Origin: Tetradesmus obliquus
Taxonomy: Eukaryota > Chlorophyta > Chlorophyceae > Sphaeropleales > Scenedesmaceae
Direction: 5' to 3'
Length of the DNA: 64,000 nucleotides
NCBI GenBank assembly: GCA_030272155.1
Contig: CP126207.1
Span: 2,232,001-2,296,000, forward strand
This document shows positions 38,123 to 52,272 of the stretch, one piece after another. Each line of letters opens with the position of its first letter. Position 1 is the stretch's first letter. Under the pieces are notes generated by a model that did no database searches, had not been told where the DNA came from, and saw only the letters and a list, made by a program, of their open reading frames with translations. The position numbers and the translations under genes are program-made.

Positions 38123-38310
38123 GTTCTGCAGTTACAGTACAAACCCTAGTCAGTGGTGAACCTTGGACATGAGCAGTAGTGACGCCGGCGGTGCTTGGTT
38201 GAGGGTGCGGCTTGGCTGTGCAGACGGCATTAGCATGCTATGTCATTGTGTAGCACTGTATTGTGAATGCAGTATTGTCTGTTGAGTAATCATGAATATT
38301 TAATTGAAGT

Positions 38311-39025
38311 CACTGGGTCTCATAAAGATTCTCGCCTCGTACATGCAGGTACATAGTCAAGATCCGTATGCATCTATTGGTGTGCTCAGATTGTGCGCAG
38401 CCTGCGTGCATGTCCAGAAAACCGAGTTTACGTATGTCCCTGGGCGCCCTAAGAAACTGCGGGGATTTGCGTGTTTTGGCCCTGCTGTGCTGCTTCGAGT
38501 GAAACATAAAAAGTATGCTTGCATCTGACAGCAGCAGCAGGGCTGACCATGCACTGTGGGCTTGTGTGTGCTTCTGTGATGGCATTACATTGCTGGTGTG
38601 CACTCGTGATGTTCGCCCTGCCTGGCTTTGCTACTTGCAAATAACGCGTTTTGTGCATCTCGATAATTTGGGTGTGACACAGTGATGCAGCGCGCTGCAG
38701 CAGCAGCCCAGCTGGCCCACCTGCTGCCTGCAACCAGCTCCTGGCCCCTTGCTGTGCTGATGTGTGCTGTTGGCAGCCTTGCCCCAAGTACCGTTTTCGT
38801 TGCTGTTCTGTGCGGAAGTTACATGTGCTGAAAAGCAGTACTTCTGGGGGGTCGACAGCAGCAGCAGCACGCAGCACAGCAGGAGTGCATGCATTCAGCC
38901 TCTTCAGCCCTGCATTGTGTGCCTGTGGTAACCGTCCTTACACGTACGAGTTTGCGATTGATACTGTTGCAACTCAGATACTTGGCAGGCAAAAGGCCCT
39001 GTGAGAATGAATATGAGACCCAGTG
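38311..39025. mobile_element. CACTA-like element, unit 11
   Basis: Intact 715-bp copy, upstream of the frameshifted transposase. Confidence 0.78.
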
Positions 39026-39621
39026 AGTATCGAGCCCCTGCATGGCATGGGTTTAGGGCTGTTGACGTGTGTTGCGAACCAGCAGCTCAGCCGCTGGTAA
39101 TATTTGCAGTGATACAGCATCGAAGTTCGCAGTTTCTGACTACTATCACCGGATGTAAGCATCGCTGCACGCATAGCTTTGCCGTTGCCAAGTTTGACTC
39201 GGCATGATCTTACCACCTTGCTTGCTGTAGCGCGACAGGAATCCCTGATCACAACCGCGGAAATATACTATATGGCTTCAAATGTCGGATAGGAGCACGG
39301 CAGGAGCAGGAGGTCGGGCGAGGACGAGCAGGCATCACGCAATCGTGCAGCAGGTGAGGAGCAACAACCTGGCCAGACATCGATGTATTGCAACACGCAT
39401 CCGCAGTTCAGAAGTGATATTTCAGTAGAACACACAGCGTGCTACCTAGCATGAGCATTGCAGCTGTGCAGCATGCTGGCCAGAGCAGCAGCTGCGCCCT
39501 CCTGGCAGAACTGGTCTGCTGCATTTCAGCAGCAGCCAGGCTCTACACGATTTACTTATCAGCACCAGAACCTCCGCCAGTAACATACCATCTCTACTGT
39601 GCCATTGCCTCCTGCAGGCAC

Positions 39622-41036
39622 ATGTCAGGCATGGAGCATTGCTGCCAGGCACTCGGCAGCAGCAGCAGCGCGAGTGCCGCCAGCAGCTGTGGGTGCCAAC
39701 ACACCATGCCCATCAACAACCAAGACAATCACGTTGCAGCAGGTATGAAATGCATCCAGCATATGCAGTGCTGTCACTACACCACATCAGCTGTTGCAAC
39801 AGCTTGCAGCAACCAAGTTGAACAGCAGCAGGCAACCCATCTGCATGAGTTGCGCAAGCAGTGCATGCACCAACCTCTACCTCAGGCCTGGTGGGGCATA
39901 CAGCCCACCACTGTTAATGATTGCCTGGTAGGTTGCTGGGAGGCTATCAATATCAGCCTGGACAGAAGCAGCTGGGTAGGCAAAGAACAATTCCACCAAC
40001 TTGGCTATGCACTCCTTGTCATTGGGCTTGTTGTTCCAGCGCGCATAACGCCAGGCTGTCATTGCCTGGGTCAGGTATGCATGCACATGCTCCACTACCT
40101 TGTGCATGTCAGGACTCAGGGCTGGCAAACTCAAAAGCCTGCCTGCAGGCCAGATGCCTAGCGACGCAAGCTCAGCCTTGGTGTGGGCTGTGCTGTTGTC
40201 CTGTGACAGCAGCCAGGGCGCGTGGCGCTGCAAACCCAGGCGTTCTGAGATGGTGTCCAGGTTGAGGTTGAGGTCCCAGATGCAATCCTCATACTCATCA
40301 GCTGTCATGCCTGTTGCCTCCTCATTTGTGGTGGTCTGCAGGTACCAGCAGCAGTGCAGGCAGCAGCACAGCAGCAGCGGCACGCGGCGGCAGGCCCAGG
40401 GGGAAGTTTAGCAAGGAGGCTGAACAGCTGTATAAGCCAGAATTAAACTACATGCTGCTGAAGGACCAAGCAGCATACAGCACCCTCAAGCTTGTGTTCA
40501 AGTGCAAGTGCTGCAACAGGAAGCACACAAGGCTGCTGGCACTGCAAACAGCATCCCGTGGCCAGCAGCCATTCGCATGCCACGTGTGCACGCGCAGGGG
40601 CAGCAAGCATGAGAGGTTGCTGTATCAATTGCTGGACCAGTCTGCAGCTGTTGACTGCTATGCTGTTGAGGCAGTTGCTATTAGCAAGAAGATACAGCTG
40701 CAGGTAGCTGGCAGCAGCAAGGGGCTGTGGCTGAACCGGCACAAGTGGGATGCCATGCTGCTGAAGCCACACAGCTTGCTGATTGAGGTTCAAGGGGAGC
40801 AACACATAGATACAGAGGATGGCAGGCGCAACAACCGGGGTGACACGCTGGCAATCAGGCAAGCCAAGGATGAGGCACTGGCAACAGCAGCACTGGCCTT
40901 TGGGTTCAGTGTGCTGTGGCTTCACGCGGGTGCTGCTGATGACCCGTGCGGCCGCGCCGTGCGCTGGGCAGCAGCTCTGCAGCAGGCGGTGCAGCACGTT
41001 ACTGCTGGCAGGCCCCCCAAGCTGTTCATGGCATGA
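39622..41036 (+). CDS. Nuclease, unit 12
   Basis: Exons 39622-39742 (inferred) and 40342-41036; intact. Confidence 0.6.
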
Positions 41037-41789
41037 ACTCACCCGGTAAGCACAGCCCTCCCTGTCCCATGGCATGCCAGTTGTGCCTGTGAAGAACTTG
41101 ATCCACACAGGCCCCAGCTGGTAGTTGACGCCAATGATGTACTTCAGCTTGATCGTCTTGCGGTTGCGCGTGAGCCGTGGCATGCTCCAGGCAAAGTCCT
41201 CTGCATCGCTGCTATACCAGCCCCTGGTGCAGCATTGGCTGAGGCACATCACCTTTTCATCCACATACACCACCCAAGGCTTCTGCTCCTCAAACACCTG
41301 CAGCTTCTCACCACACGATGTCACCCTGTCCCGCTTGTGCTGCGCGTCCAGGTAGGGCCGGTTGCGCACCTTGCCATACTGGAAGTGCGGGTCAATCTGC
41401 CTCATGTGCCTGGTCAGGGTCTCGCCGGAGACGCCAGCGGCTGTGATGATGTCACGCACCACGGGGTTGGTTGTCATGAGCGCGTGTACCGACTCGTACG
41501 GCCGCGGCCTGCCTGCTGCATACCAGTTGAGGCATTCAGCATAGCATGTGTGCGTCTGAGCATCAGTCAGTTTTGGCGGACGGCCGCTGCCTGACTCAGG
41601 GACGACAATGTTGCCGTCAACATCCATGCGCGGGCCCCAAATCCGCATGTATTGCAGTGGATTAGAGGGCACAGGCAGGCCTGCGTCCTCTAGCATGGTG
41701 CGCATGGCCGCTGTGGCTGCATTGACATTGCCCCTGTTGGCCCTGTATGCAAGGCCAGCGGCAGCCTCCAGGCCGACTGTCAAGGTCAT
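39877..41789 (-). CDS. Transposase, unit 12
   Basis: Exons 41789-41043 and 40335-39877; intact. Confidence 0.8.
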
Positions 41790-41977
41790 GTTCTGCAGTT
41801 ACAGTACAAACCCTAGTCAGTGGTGAACCTTGGACATGAGCAGTAGTGACGCCGGCGGTGCTTGGTTGAGGGTGCGGCTTGGCTGTGCAGACGGCATTAG
41901 CATGCTATGTCATTGTGTAGCACTGTATTGTGAATGCAGTATTGTCTGTTGAGTAATCATGAATATTTAATTGAAGT

Positions 41978-42692
41978 CACTGGGTCTCATAAAGATTCTC
42001 GCCTCGTACATGCAGGTACATAGTCAAGATCCGTATGCATCTATTGGTGTGCTCAGATTGTGCGCAGCCTGCGTGCATGTCCAGAAAACCGAGTTTACGT
42101 ATGTCCCTGGGCGCCCTAAGAAACTGCGGGGATTTGCGTGTTTTGGCCCTGCTGTGCTGCTTCGAGTGAAACATAAAAAGTATGCTTGCATCTGACAGCA
42201 GCAGCAGGGCTGACCATGCACTGTGGGCTTGTGTGTGCTTCTGTGATGGCATTACATTGCTGGTGTGCACTCGTGATGTTCGCCCTGCCTGGCTTTGCTA
42301 CTTGCAAATAACGCGTTTTGTGCATCTCGATAATTTGGGTGTGACACAGTGATGCAGCGCGCTGCAGCAGCAGCCCAGCTGGCCCACCTGCTGCCTGCAA
42401 CCAGCTCCTGGCCCCTTGCTGTGCTGATGTGTGCTGTTGGCAGCCTTGCCCCAAGTACCGTTTTCGTTGCTGTTCTGTGCGGAAGTTACATGTGCTGAAA
42501 AGCAGTACTTCTGGGGGGTCGACAGCAGCAGCAGCACGCAGCACAGCAGGAGTGCATGCATTCAGCCTCTTCAGCCCTGCATTGTGTGCCTGTGGTAACC
42601 GTCCTTACACGTACGAGTTTGCGATTGATACTGTTGCAACTCAGATACTTGGCAGGCAAAAGGCCCTGTGAGAATGAATATGAGACCCAGTG
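41978..42692. mobile_element. CACTA-like element, unit 12
   Basis: Intact 715-bp copy with AGT flanks. Confidence 0.78.
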
Positions 42693-43288
42693 AGTATCGA
42701 GCCCCTGCATGGCATGGGTTTAGGGCTGTTGACGTGTGTTGCGAACCAGCAGCTCAGCCGCTGGTAATATTTGCAGTGATACAGCATCGAAGTTCGCAGT
42801 TTCTGACTACTATCACCGGATGTAAGCATCGCTGCACGCATAGCTTTGCCGTTGCCAAGTTTGACTCGGCATGATCTTACCACCTTGCTTGCTGTAGCGC
42901 GACAGGAATCCCTGATCACAACCGCGGAAATATACTATATGGCTTCAAATGTCGGATAGGAGCACGGCAGGAGCAGGAGGTCGGGCGAGGACGAGCAGGC
43001 ATCACGCAATCGTGCAGCAGGTGAGGAGCAACAACCTGGCCAGACATCGATGTATTGCAACACGCATCCGCAGTTCAGAAGTGATATTTCAGTAGAACAC
43101 ACAGCGTGCTACCTAGCATGAGCATTGCAGCTGTGCAGCATGCTGGCCAGAGCAGCAGCTGCGCCCTCCTGGCAGAACTGGTCTGCTGCATTTCAGCAGC
43201 AGCCAGGCTCTACACGATTTACTTATCAGCACCAGAACCTCCGCCAGTAACATACCATCTCTACTGTGCCATTGCCTCCTGCAGGCAC

Positions 43289-44703
43289 ATGTCAGGCATG
43301 GAGCATTGCTGCCAGGCACTCGGCAGCAGCAGCAGCGCGAGTGCCGCCAGCAGCTGTGGGTGCCAACACACCATGCCCATCAACAACCAAGACAATCACG
43401 TTGCAGCAGGTATGAAATGCATCCAGCATATGCAGTGCTGTCACTACACCACATCAGCTGTTGCAACAGCTTGCAGCAACCAAGTTGAACAGCAGCAGGC
43501 AACCCATCTGCATGAGTTGCGCAAGCAGTGCATGCACCAACCTCTACCTCAGGCCTGGTGGGGCATACAGCCCACCACTGTTAATGATTGCCTGGTAGGT
43601 TGCTGGGAGGCTATCAATATCAGCCTGGACAGAAGCAGCTGGGTAGGCAAAGAACAATTCCACCAACTTGGCTATGCACTCCTTGTCATTGGGCTTGTTG
43701 TTCCAGCGCGCATAACGCCAGGCTGTCATTGCCTGGGTCAGGTATGCATGCACATGCTCCACTACCTTGTGCATGTCAGGACTCAGGGCTGGCAAACTCA
43801 AAAGCCTGCCTGCAGGCCAGATGCCTAGCGACGCAAGCTCAGCCTTGGTGTGGGCTGTGCTGTTGTCCTGTGACAGCAGCCAGGGCGCGTGGCGCTGCAA
43901 ACCCAGGCGTTCTGAGATGGTGTCCAGGTTGAGGTTGAGGTCCCAGATGCAATCCTCATACTCATCAGCTGTCATGCCTGTTGCCTCCTCATTTGTGGTG
44001 GTCTGCAGGTACCAGCAGCAGTGCAGGCAGCAGCACAGCAGCAGCGGCACGCGGCGGCAGGCCCAGGGGGAAGTTTAGCAAGGAGGCTGAACAGCTGTAT
44101 AAGCCAGAATTAAACTACATGCTGCTGAAGGACCAAGCAGCATACAGCACCCTCAAGCTTGTGTTCAAGTGCAAGTGCTGCAACAGGAAGCACACAAGGC
44201 TGCTGGCACTGCAAACAGCATCCCGTGGCCAGCAGCCATTCGCATGCCACGTGTGCACGCGCAGGGGCAGCAAGCATGAGAGGTTGCTGTATCAATTGCT
44301 GGACCAGTCTGCAGCTGTTGACTGCTATGCTGTTGAGGCAGTTGCTATTAGCAAGAAGATACAGCTGCAGGTAGCTGGCAGCAGCAAGGGGCTGTGGCTG
44401 AACCGGCACAAGTGGGATGCCATGCTGCTGAAGCCACACAGCTTGCTGATTGAGGTTCAAGGGGAGCAACACATAGATACAGAGGATGGCAGGCGCAACA
44501 ACCGGGGTGACACGCTGGCAATCAGGCAAGCCAAGGATGAGGCACTGGCAACAGCAGCACTGGCCTTTGGGTTCAGTGTGCTGTGGCTTCACGCGGGTGC
44601 TGCTGATGACCCGTGCGGCCGCGCCGTGCGCTGGGCAGCAGCTCTGCAGCAGGCGGTGCAGCACGTTACTGCTGGCAGGCCCCCCAAGCTGTTCATGGCA
44701 TGA
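43289..44703 (+). CDS. Nuclease, unit 13
   Basis: Exons 43289-43409 (inferred) and 44009-44703; intact. Confidence 0.6.
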
Positions 44704-45456
44704 ACTCACCCGGTAAGCACAGCCCTCCCTGTCCCATGGCATGCCAGTTGTGCCTGTGAAGAACTTGATCCACACAGGCCCCAGCTGGTAGTTGACGCCA
44801 ATGATGTACTTCAGCTTGATCGTCTTGCGGTTGCGCGTGAGCCGTGGCATGCTCCAGGCAAAGTCCTCTGCATCGCTGCTATACCAGCCCCTGGTGCAGC
44901 ATTGGCTGAGGCACATCACCTTTTCATCCACATACACCACCCAAGGCTTCTGCTCCTCAAACACCTGCAGCTTCTCACCACACGATGTCACCCTGTCCCG
45001 CTTGTGCTGCGCGTCCAGGTAGGGCCGGTTGCGCACCTTGCCATACTGGAAGTGCGGGTCAATCTGCCTCATGTGCCTGGTCAGGGTCTCGCCGGAGACG
45101 CCAGCGGCTGTGATGATGTCACGCACCACGGGGTTGGTTGTCATGAGCGCGTGTACCGACTCGTACGGCCGCGGCCTGCCTGCTGCATACCAGTTGAGGC
45201 ATTCAGCATAGCATGTGTGCGTCTGAGCATCAGTCAGTTTTGGCGGACGGCCGCTGCCTGACTCAGGGACGACAATGTTGCCGTCAACATCCATGCGCGG
45301 GCCCCAAATCCGCATGTATTGCAGTGGATTAGAGGGCACAGGCAGGCCTGCGTCCTCTAGCATGGTGCGCATGGCCGCTGTGGCTGCATTGACATTGCCC
45401 CTGTTGGCCCTGTATGCAAGGCCAGCGGCAGCCTCCAGGCCGACTGTCAAGGTCAT
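43544..45456 (-). CDS. Transposase, unit 13
   Basis: Exons 45456-44710 and 44002-43544; intact. Confidence 0.8.
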
Positions 45457-45644
45457 GTTCTGCAGTTACAGTACAAACCCTAGTCAGTGGTGAACCTTGG
45501 ACATGAGCAGTAGTGACGCCGGCGGTGCTTGGTTGAGGGTGCGGCTTGGCTGTGCAGACGGCATTAGCATGCTATGTCATTGTGTAGCACTGTATTGTGA
45601 ATGCAGTATTGTCTGTTGAGTAATCATGAATATTTAATTGAAGT

Positions 45645-46359
45645 CACTGGGTCTCATAAAGATTCTCGCCTCGTACATGCAGGTACATAGTCAAGATCCG
45701 TATGCATCTATTGGTGTGCTCAGATTGTGCGCAGCCTGCGTGCATGTCCAGAAAACCGAGTTTACGTATGTCCCTGGGCGCCCTAAGAAACTGCGGGGAT
45801 TTGCGTGTTTTGGCCCTGCTGTGCTGCTTCGAGTGAAACATAAAAAGTATGCTTGCATCTGACAGCAGCAGCAGGGCTGACCATGCACTGTGGGCTTGTG
45901 TGTGCTTCTGTGATGGCATTACATTGCTGGTGTGCACTCGTGATGTTCGCCCTGCCTGGCTTTGCTACTTGCAAATAACGCGTTTTGTGCATCTCGATAA
46001 TTTGGGTGTGACACAGTGATGCAGCGCGCTGCAGCAGCAGCCCAGCTGGCCCACCTGCTGCCTGCAACCAGCTCCTGGCCCCTTGCTGTGCTGATGTGTG
46101 CTGTTGGCAGCCTTGCCCCAAGTACCGTTTTCGTTGCTGTTCTGTGCGGAAGTTACATGTGCTGAAAAGCAGTACTTCTGGGGGGTCGACAGCAGCAGCA
46201 GCACGCAGCACAGCAGGAGTGCATGCATTCAGCCTCTTCAGCCCTGCATTGTGTGCCTGTGGTAACCGTCCTTACACGTACGAGTTTGCGATTGATACTG
46301 TTGCAACTCAGATACTTGGCAGGCAAAAGGCCCTGTGAGAATGAATATGAGACCCAGTG
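45645..46359. mobile_element. CACTA-like element, unit 13
   Basis: Intact copy; the last one before the two units that lack it. Confidence 0.78.
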
Positions 46360-46955
46360 AGTATCGAGCCCCTGCATGGCATGGGTTTAGGGCTGTTGAC
46401 GTGTGTTGCGAACCAGCAGCTCAGCCGCTGGTAATATTTGCAGTGATACAGCATCGAAGTTCGCAGTTTCTGACTACTATCACCGGATGTAAGCATCGCT
46501 GCACGCATAGCTTTGCCGTTGCCAAGTTTGACTCGGCATGATCTTACCACCTTGCTTGCTGTAGCGCGACAGGAATCCCTGATCACAACCGCGGAAATAT
46601 ACTATATGGCTTCAAATGTCGGATAGGAGCACGGCAGGAGCAGGAGGTCGGGCGAGGACGAGCAGGCATCACGCAATCGTGCAGCAGGTGAGGAGCAACA
46701 ACCTGGCCAGACATCGATGTATTGCAACACGCATCCGCAGTTCAGAAGTGATATTTCAGTAGAACACACAGCGTGCTACCTAGCATGAGCATTGCAGCTG
46801 TGCAGCATGCTGGCCAGAGCAGCAGCTGCGCCCTCCTGGCAGAACTGGTCTGCTGCATTTCAGCAGCAGCCAGGCTCTACACGATTTACTTATCAGCACC
46901 AGAACCTCCGCCAGTAACATACCATCTCTACTGTGCCATTGCCTCCTGCAGGCAC

Positions 46956-48370
46956 ATGTCAGGCATGGAGCATTGCTGCCAGGCACTCGGCAGCAGCAGC
47001 AGCGCGAGTGCCGCCAGCAGCTGTGGGTGCCAACACACCATGCCCATCAACAACCAAGACAATCACGTTGCAGCAGGTATGAAATGCATCCAGCATATGC
47101 AGTGCTGTCACTACACCACATCAGCTGTTGCAACAGCTTGCAGCAACCAAGTTGAACAGCAGCAGGCAACCCATCTGCATGAGTTGCGCAAGCAGTGCAT
47201 GCACCAACCTCTACCTCAGGCCTGGTGGGGCATACAGCCCACCACTGTTAATGATTGCCTGGTAGGTTGCTGGGAGGCTATCAATATCAGCCTGGACAGA
47301 AGCAGCTGGGTAGGCAAAGAACAATTCCACCAACTTGGCTATGCACTCCTTGTCATTGGGCTTGTTGTTCCAGCGCGCATAACGCCAGGCTGTCATTGCC
47401 TGGGTCAGGTATGCATGCACATGCTCCACTACCTTGTGCATGTCAGGACTCAGGGCTGGCAAACTCAAAAGCCTGCCTGCAGGCCAGATGCCTAGCGACG
47501 CAAGCTCAGCCTTGGTGTGGGCTGTGCTGTTGTCCTGTGACAGCAGCCAGGGCGCGTGGCGCTGCAAACCCAGGCGTTCTGAGATGGTGTCCAGGTTGAG
47601 GTTGAGGTCCCAGATGCAATCCTCATACTCATCAGCTGTCATGCCTGTTGCCTCCTCATTTGTGGTGGTCTGCAGGTACCAGCAGCAGTGCAGGCAGCAG
47701 CACAGCAGCAGCGGCACGCGGCGGCAGGCCCAGGGGGAAGTTTAGCAAGGAGGCTGAACAGCTGTATAAGCCAGAATTAAACTACATGCTGCTGAAGGAC
47801 CAAGCAGCATACAGCACCCTCAAGCTTGTGTTCAAGTGCAAGTGCTGCAACAGGAAGCACACAAGGCTGCTGGCACTGCAAACAGCATCCCGTGGCCAGC
47901 AGCCATTCGCATGCCACGTGTGCACGCGCAGGGGCAGCAAGCATGAGAGGTTGCTGTATCAATTGCTGGACCAGTCTGCAGCTGTTGACTGCTATGCTGT
48001 TGAGGCAGTTGCTATTAGCAAGAAGATACAGCTGCAGGTAGCTGGCAGCAGCAAGGGGCTGTGGCTGAACCGGCACAAGTGGGATGCCATGCTGCTGAAG
48101 CCACACAGCTTGCTGATTGAGGTTCAAGGGGAGCAACACATAGATACAGAGGATGGCAGGCGCAACAACCGGGGTGACACGCTGGCAATCAGGCAAGCCA
48201 AGGATGAGGCACTGGCAACAGCAGCACTGGCCTTTGGGTTCAGTGTGCTGTGGCTTCACGCGGGTGCTGCTGATGACCCGTGCGGCCGCGCCGTGCGCTG
48301 GGCAGCAGCTCTGCAGCAGGCGGTGCAGCACGTTACTGCTGGCAGGCCCCCCAAGCTGTTCATGGCATGA
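46956..48370 (+). CDS. Nuclease, unit 14
   Basis: Exons 46956-47076 (inferred) and 47676-48370; intact. Confidence 0.6.
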
Positions 48371-49123
48371 ACTCACCCGGTAAGCACAGCCCTCCCTGTC
48401 CCATGGCATGCCAGTTGTGCCTGTGAAGAACTTGATCCACACAGGCCCCAGCTGGTAGTTGACGCCAATGATGTACTTCAGCTTGATCGTCTTGCGGTTG
48501 CGCGTGAGCCGTGGCATGCTCCAGGCAAAGTCCTCTGCATCGCTGCTATACCAGCCCCTGGTGCAGCATTGGCTGAGGCACATCACCTTTTCATCCACAT
48601 ACACCACCCAAGGCTTCTGCTCCTCAAACACCTGCAGCTTCTCACCACACGATGTCACCCTGTCCCGCTTGTGCTGCGCGTCCAGGTAGGGCCGGTTGCG
48701 CACCTTGCCATACTGGAAGTGCGGGTCAATCTGCCTCATGTGCCTGGTCAGGGTCTCGCCGGAGACGCCAGCGGCTGTGATGATGTCACGCACCACGGGG
48801 TTGGTTGTCATGAGCGCGTGTACCGACTCGTACGGCCGCGGCCTGCCTGCTGCATACCAGTTGAGGCATTCAGCATAGCATGTGTGCGTCTGAGCATCAG
48901 TCAGTTTTGGCGGACGGCCGCTGCCTGACTCAGGGACGACAATGTTGCCGTCAACATCCATGCGCGGGCCCCAAATCCGCATGTATTGCAGTGGATTAGA
49001 GGGCACAGGCAGGCCTGCGTCCTCTAGCATGGTGCGCATGGCCGCTGTGGCTGCATTGACATTGCCCCTGTTGGCCCTGTATGCAAGGCCAGCGGCAGCC
49101 TCCAGGCCGACTGTCAAGGTCAT
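47211..49123 (-). CDS. Transposase, unit 14 (element-free upstream region)
   Basis: Exons 49123-48377 and 47669-47211; intact. Its upstream region is one of the two from which the CACTA-like element is missing, so the putative 5'UTR intron is only 376 bp. Confidence 0.8.
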
Positions 49124-49308
49124 GTTCTGCAGTTACAGTACAAACCCTAGTCAGTGGTGAACCTTGGACATGAGCAGTAGTGACGCCGGCGGTGCTTGGT
49201 TGAGGGTGCGGCTTGGCTGTGCAGACGGCATTAGCATGCTATGTCATTGTGTAGCACTGTATTGTGAATGCAGTATTGTCTGTTGAGTAATCATGAATAT
49301 TTAATTGA

Positions 49309-49317
49309 AGTCTGAGT
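49309..49317. mobile_element. CACTA-like element excision footprint, unit 14
   Basis: AGT-CTG-AGT. Both target-duplication copies remain with three bases between them, matching the first base (C) and last two bases (TG) of the element. A site never occupied would have a single AGT, so this is a scar of excision. The unit is 712 bp shorter. Confidence 0.75.
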
Positions 49318-49910
49318 ATCGAGCCCCTGCATGGCATGGGTTTAGGGCTGTTGACGTGTGTTGCGAACCAGCAGCTCAGCCGCTGGTAATATTTGCAGTG
49401 ATACAGCATCGAAGTTCGCAGTTTCTGACTACTATCACCGGATGTAAGCATCGCTGCACGCATAGCTTTGCCGTTGCCAAGTTTGACTCGGCATGATCTT
49501 ACCACCTTGCTTGCTGTAGCGCGACAGGAATCCCTGATCACAACCGCGGAAATATACTATATGGCTTCAAATGTCGGATAGGAGCACGGCAGGAGCAGGA
49601 GGTCGGGCGAGGACGAGCAGGCATCACGCAATCGTGCAGCAGGTGAGGAGCAACAACCTGGCCAGACATCGATGTATTGCAACACGCATCCGCAGTTCAG
49701 AAGTGATATTTCAGTAGAACACACAGCGTGCTACCTAGCATGAGCATTGCAGCTGTGCAGCATGCTGGCCAGAGCAGCAGCTGCGCCCTCCTGGCAGAAC
49801 TGGTCTGCTGCATTTCAGCAGCAGCCAGGCTCTACACGATTTACTTATCAGCACCAGAACCTCCGCCAGTAACATACCATCTCTACTGTGCCATTGCCTC
49901 CTGCAGGCAC

Positions 49911-51325
49911 ATGTCAGGCATGGAGCATTGCTGCCAGGCACTCGGCAGCAGCAGCAGCGCGAGTGCCGCCAGCAGCTGTGGGTGCCAACACACCATGCCC
50001 ATCAACAACCAAGACAATCACGTTGCAGCAGGTATGAAATGCATCCAGCATATGCAGTGCTGTCACTACACCACATCAGCTGTTGCAACAGCTTGCAGCA
50101 ACCAAGTTGAACAGCAGCAGGCAACCCATCTGCATGAGTTGCGCAAGCAGTGCATGCACCAACCTCTACCTCAGGCCTGGTGGGGCATACAGCCCACCAC
50201 TGTTAATGATTGCCTGGTAGGTTGCTGGGAGGCTATCAATATCAGCCTGGACAGAAGCAGCTGGGTAGGCAAAGAACAATTCCACCAACTTGGCTATGCA
50301 CTCCTTGTCATTGGGCTTGTTGTTCCAGCGCGCATAACGCCAGGCTGTCATTGCCTGGGTCAGGTATGCATGCACATGCTCCACTACCTTGTGCATGTCA
50401 GGACTCAGGGCTGGCAAACTCAAAAGCCTGCCTGCAGGCCAGATGCCTAGCGACGCAAGCTCAGCCTTGGTGTGGGCTGTGCTGTTGTCCTGTGACAGCA
50501 GCCAGGGCGCGTGGCGCTGCAAACCCAGGCGTTCTGAGATGGTGTCCAGGTTGAGGTTGAGGTCCCAGATGCAATCCTCATACTCATCAGCTGTCATGCC
50601 TGTTGCCTCCTCATTTGTGGTGGTCTGCAGGTACCAGCAGCAGTGCAGGCAGCAGCACAGCAGCAGCGGCACGCGGCGGCAGGCCCAGGGGGAAGTTTAG
50701 CAAGGAGGCTGAACAGCTGTATAAGCCAGAATTAAACTACATGCTGCTGAAGGACCAAGCAGCATACAGCACCCTCAAGCTTGTGTTCAAGTGCAAGTGC
50801 TGCAACAGGAAGCACACAAGGCTGCTGGCACTGCAAACAGCATCCCGTGGCCAGCAGCCATTCGCATGCCACGTGTGCACGCGCAGGGGCAGCAAGCATG
50901 AGAGGTTGCTGTATCAATTGCTGGACCAGTCTGCAGCTGTTGACTGCTATGCTGTTGAGGCAGTTGCTATTAGCAAGAAGATACAGCTGCAGGTAGCTGG
51001 CAGCAGCAAGGGGCTGTGGCTGAACCGGCACAAGTGGGATGCCATGCTGCTGAAGCCACACAGCTTGCTGATTGAGGTTCAAGGGGAGCAACACATAGAT
51101 ACAGAGGATGGCAGGCGCAACAACCGGGGTGACACGCTGGCAATCAGGCAAGCCAAGGATGAGGCACTGGCAACAGCAGCACTGGCCTTTGGGTTCAGTG
51201 TGCTGTGGCTTCACGCGGGTGCTGCTGATGACCCGTGCGGCCGCGCCGTGCGCTGGGCAGCAGCTCTGCAGCAGGCGGTGCAGCACGTTACTGCTGGCAG
51301 GCCCCCCAAGCTGTTCATGGCATGA
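49911..51325 (+). CDS. Nuclease, unit 15
   Basis: Exons 49911-50031 (inferred) and 50631-51325; intact. Confidence 0.6.
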
Positions 51326-52078
51326 ACTCACCCGGTAAGCACAGCCCTCCCTGTCCCATGGCATGCCAGTTGTGCCTGTGAAGAACTTGATCCACACAGG
51401 CCCCAGCTGGTAGTTGACGCCAATGATGTACTTCAGCTTGATCGTCTTGCGGTTGCGCGTGAGCCGTGGCATGCTCCAGGCAAAGTCCTCTGCATCGCTG
51501 CTATACCAGCCCCTGGTGCAGCATTGGCTGAGGCACATCACCTTTTCATCCACATACACCACCCAAGGCTTCTGCTCCTCAAACACCTGCAGCTTCTCAC
51601 CACACGATGTCACCCTGTCCCGCTTGTGCTGCGCGTCCAGGTAGGGCCGGTTGCGCACCTTGCCATACTGGAAGTGCGGGTCAATCTGCCTCATGTGCCT
51701 GGTCAGGGTCTCGCCGGAGACGCCAGCGGCTGTGATGATGTCACGCACCACGGGGTTGGTTGTCATGAGCGCGTGTACCGACTCGTACGGCCGCGGCCTG
51801 CCTGCTGCATACCAGTTGAGGCATTCAGCATAGCATGTGTGCGTCTGAGCATCAGTCAGTTTTGGCGGACGGCCGCTGCCTGACTCAGGGACGACAATGT
51901 TGCCGTCAACATCCATGCGCGGGCCCCAAATCCGCATGTATTGCAGTGGATTAGAGGGCACAGGCAGGCCTGCGTCCTCTAGCATGGTGCGCATGGCCGC
52001 TGTGGCTGCATTGACATTGCCCCTGTTGGCCCTGTATGCAAGGCCAGCGGCAGCCTCCAGGCCGACTGTCAAGGTCAT
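50166..52078 (-). CDS. Transposase, unit 15 (element-free upstream region)
   Basis: Exons 52078-51332 and 50624-50166; intact. Second copy whose upstream region has lost the element. Confidence 0.8.
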
Positions 52079-52263
52079 GTTCTGCAGTTACAGTACAAAC
52101 CCTAGTCAGTGGTGAACCTTGGACATGAGCAGTAGTGACGCCGGCGGTGCTTGGTTGAGGGTGCGGCTTGGCTGTGCAGACGGCATTAGCATGCTATGTC
52201 ATTGTGTAGCACTGTATTGTGAATGCAGTATTGTCTGTTGAGTAATCATGAATATTTAATTGA

Positions 52264-52272
52264 AGTCTGAGT
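52264..52272. mobile_element. CACTA-like element excision footprint, unit 15
   Basis: AGT-CTG-AGT, identical to the scar one unit earlier, implying that one excised unit was copied rather than two separate excisions. Confidence 0.75.
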
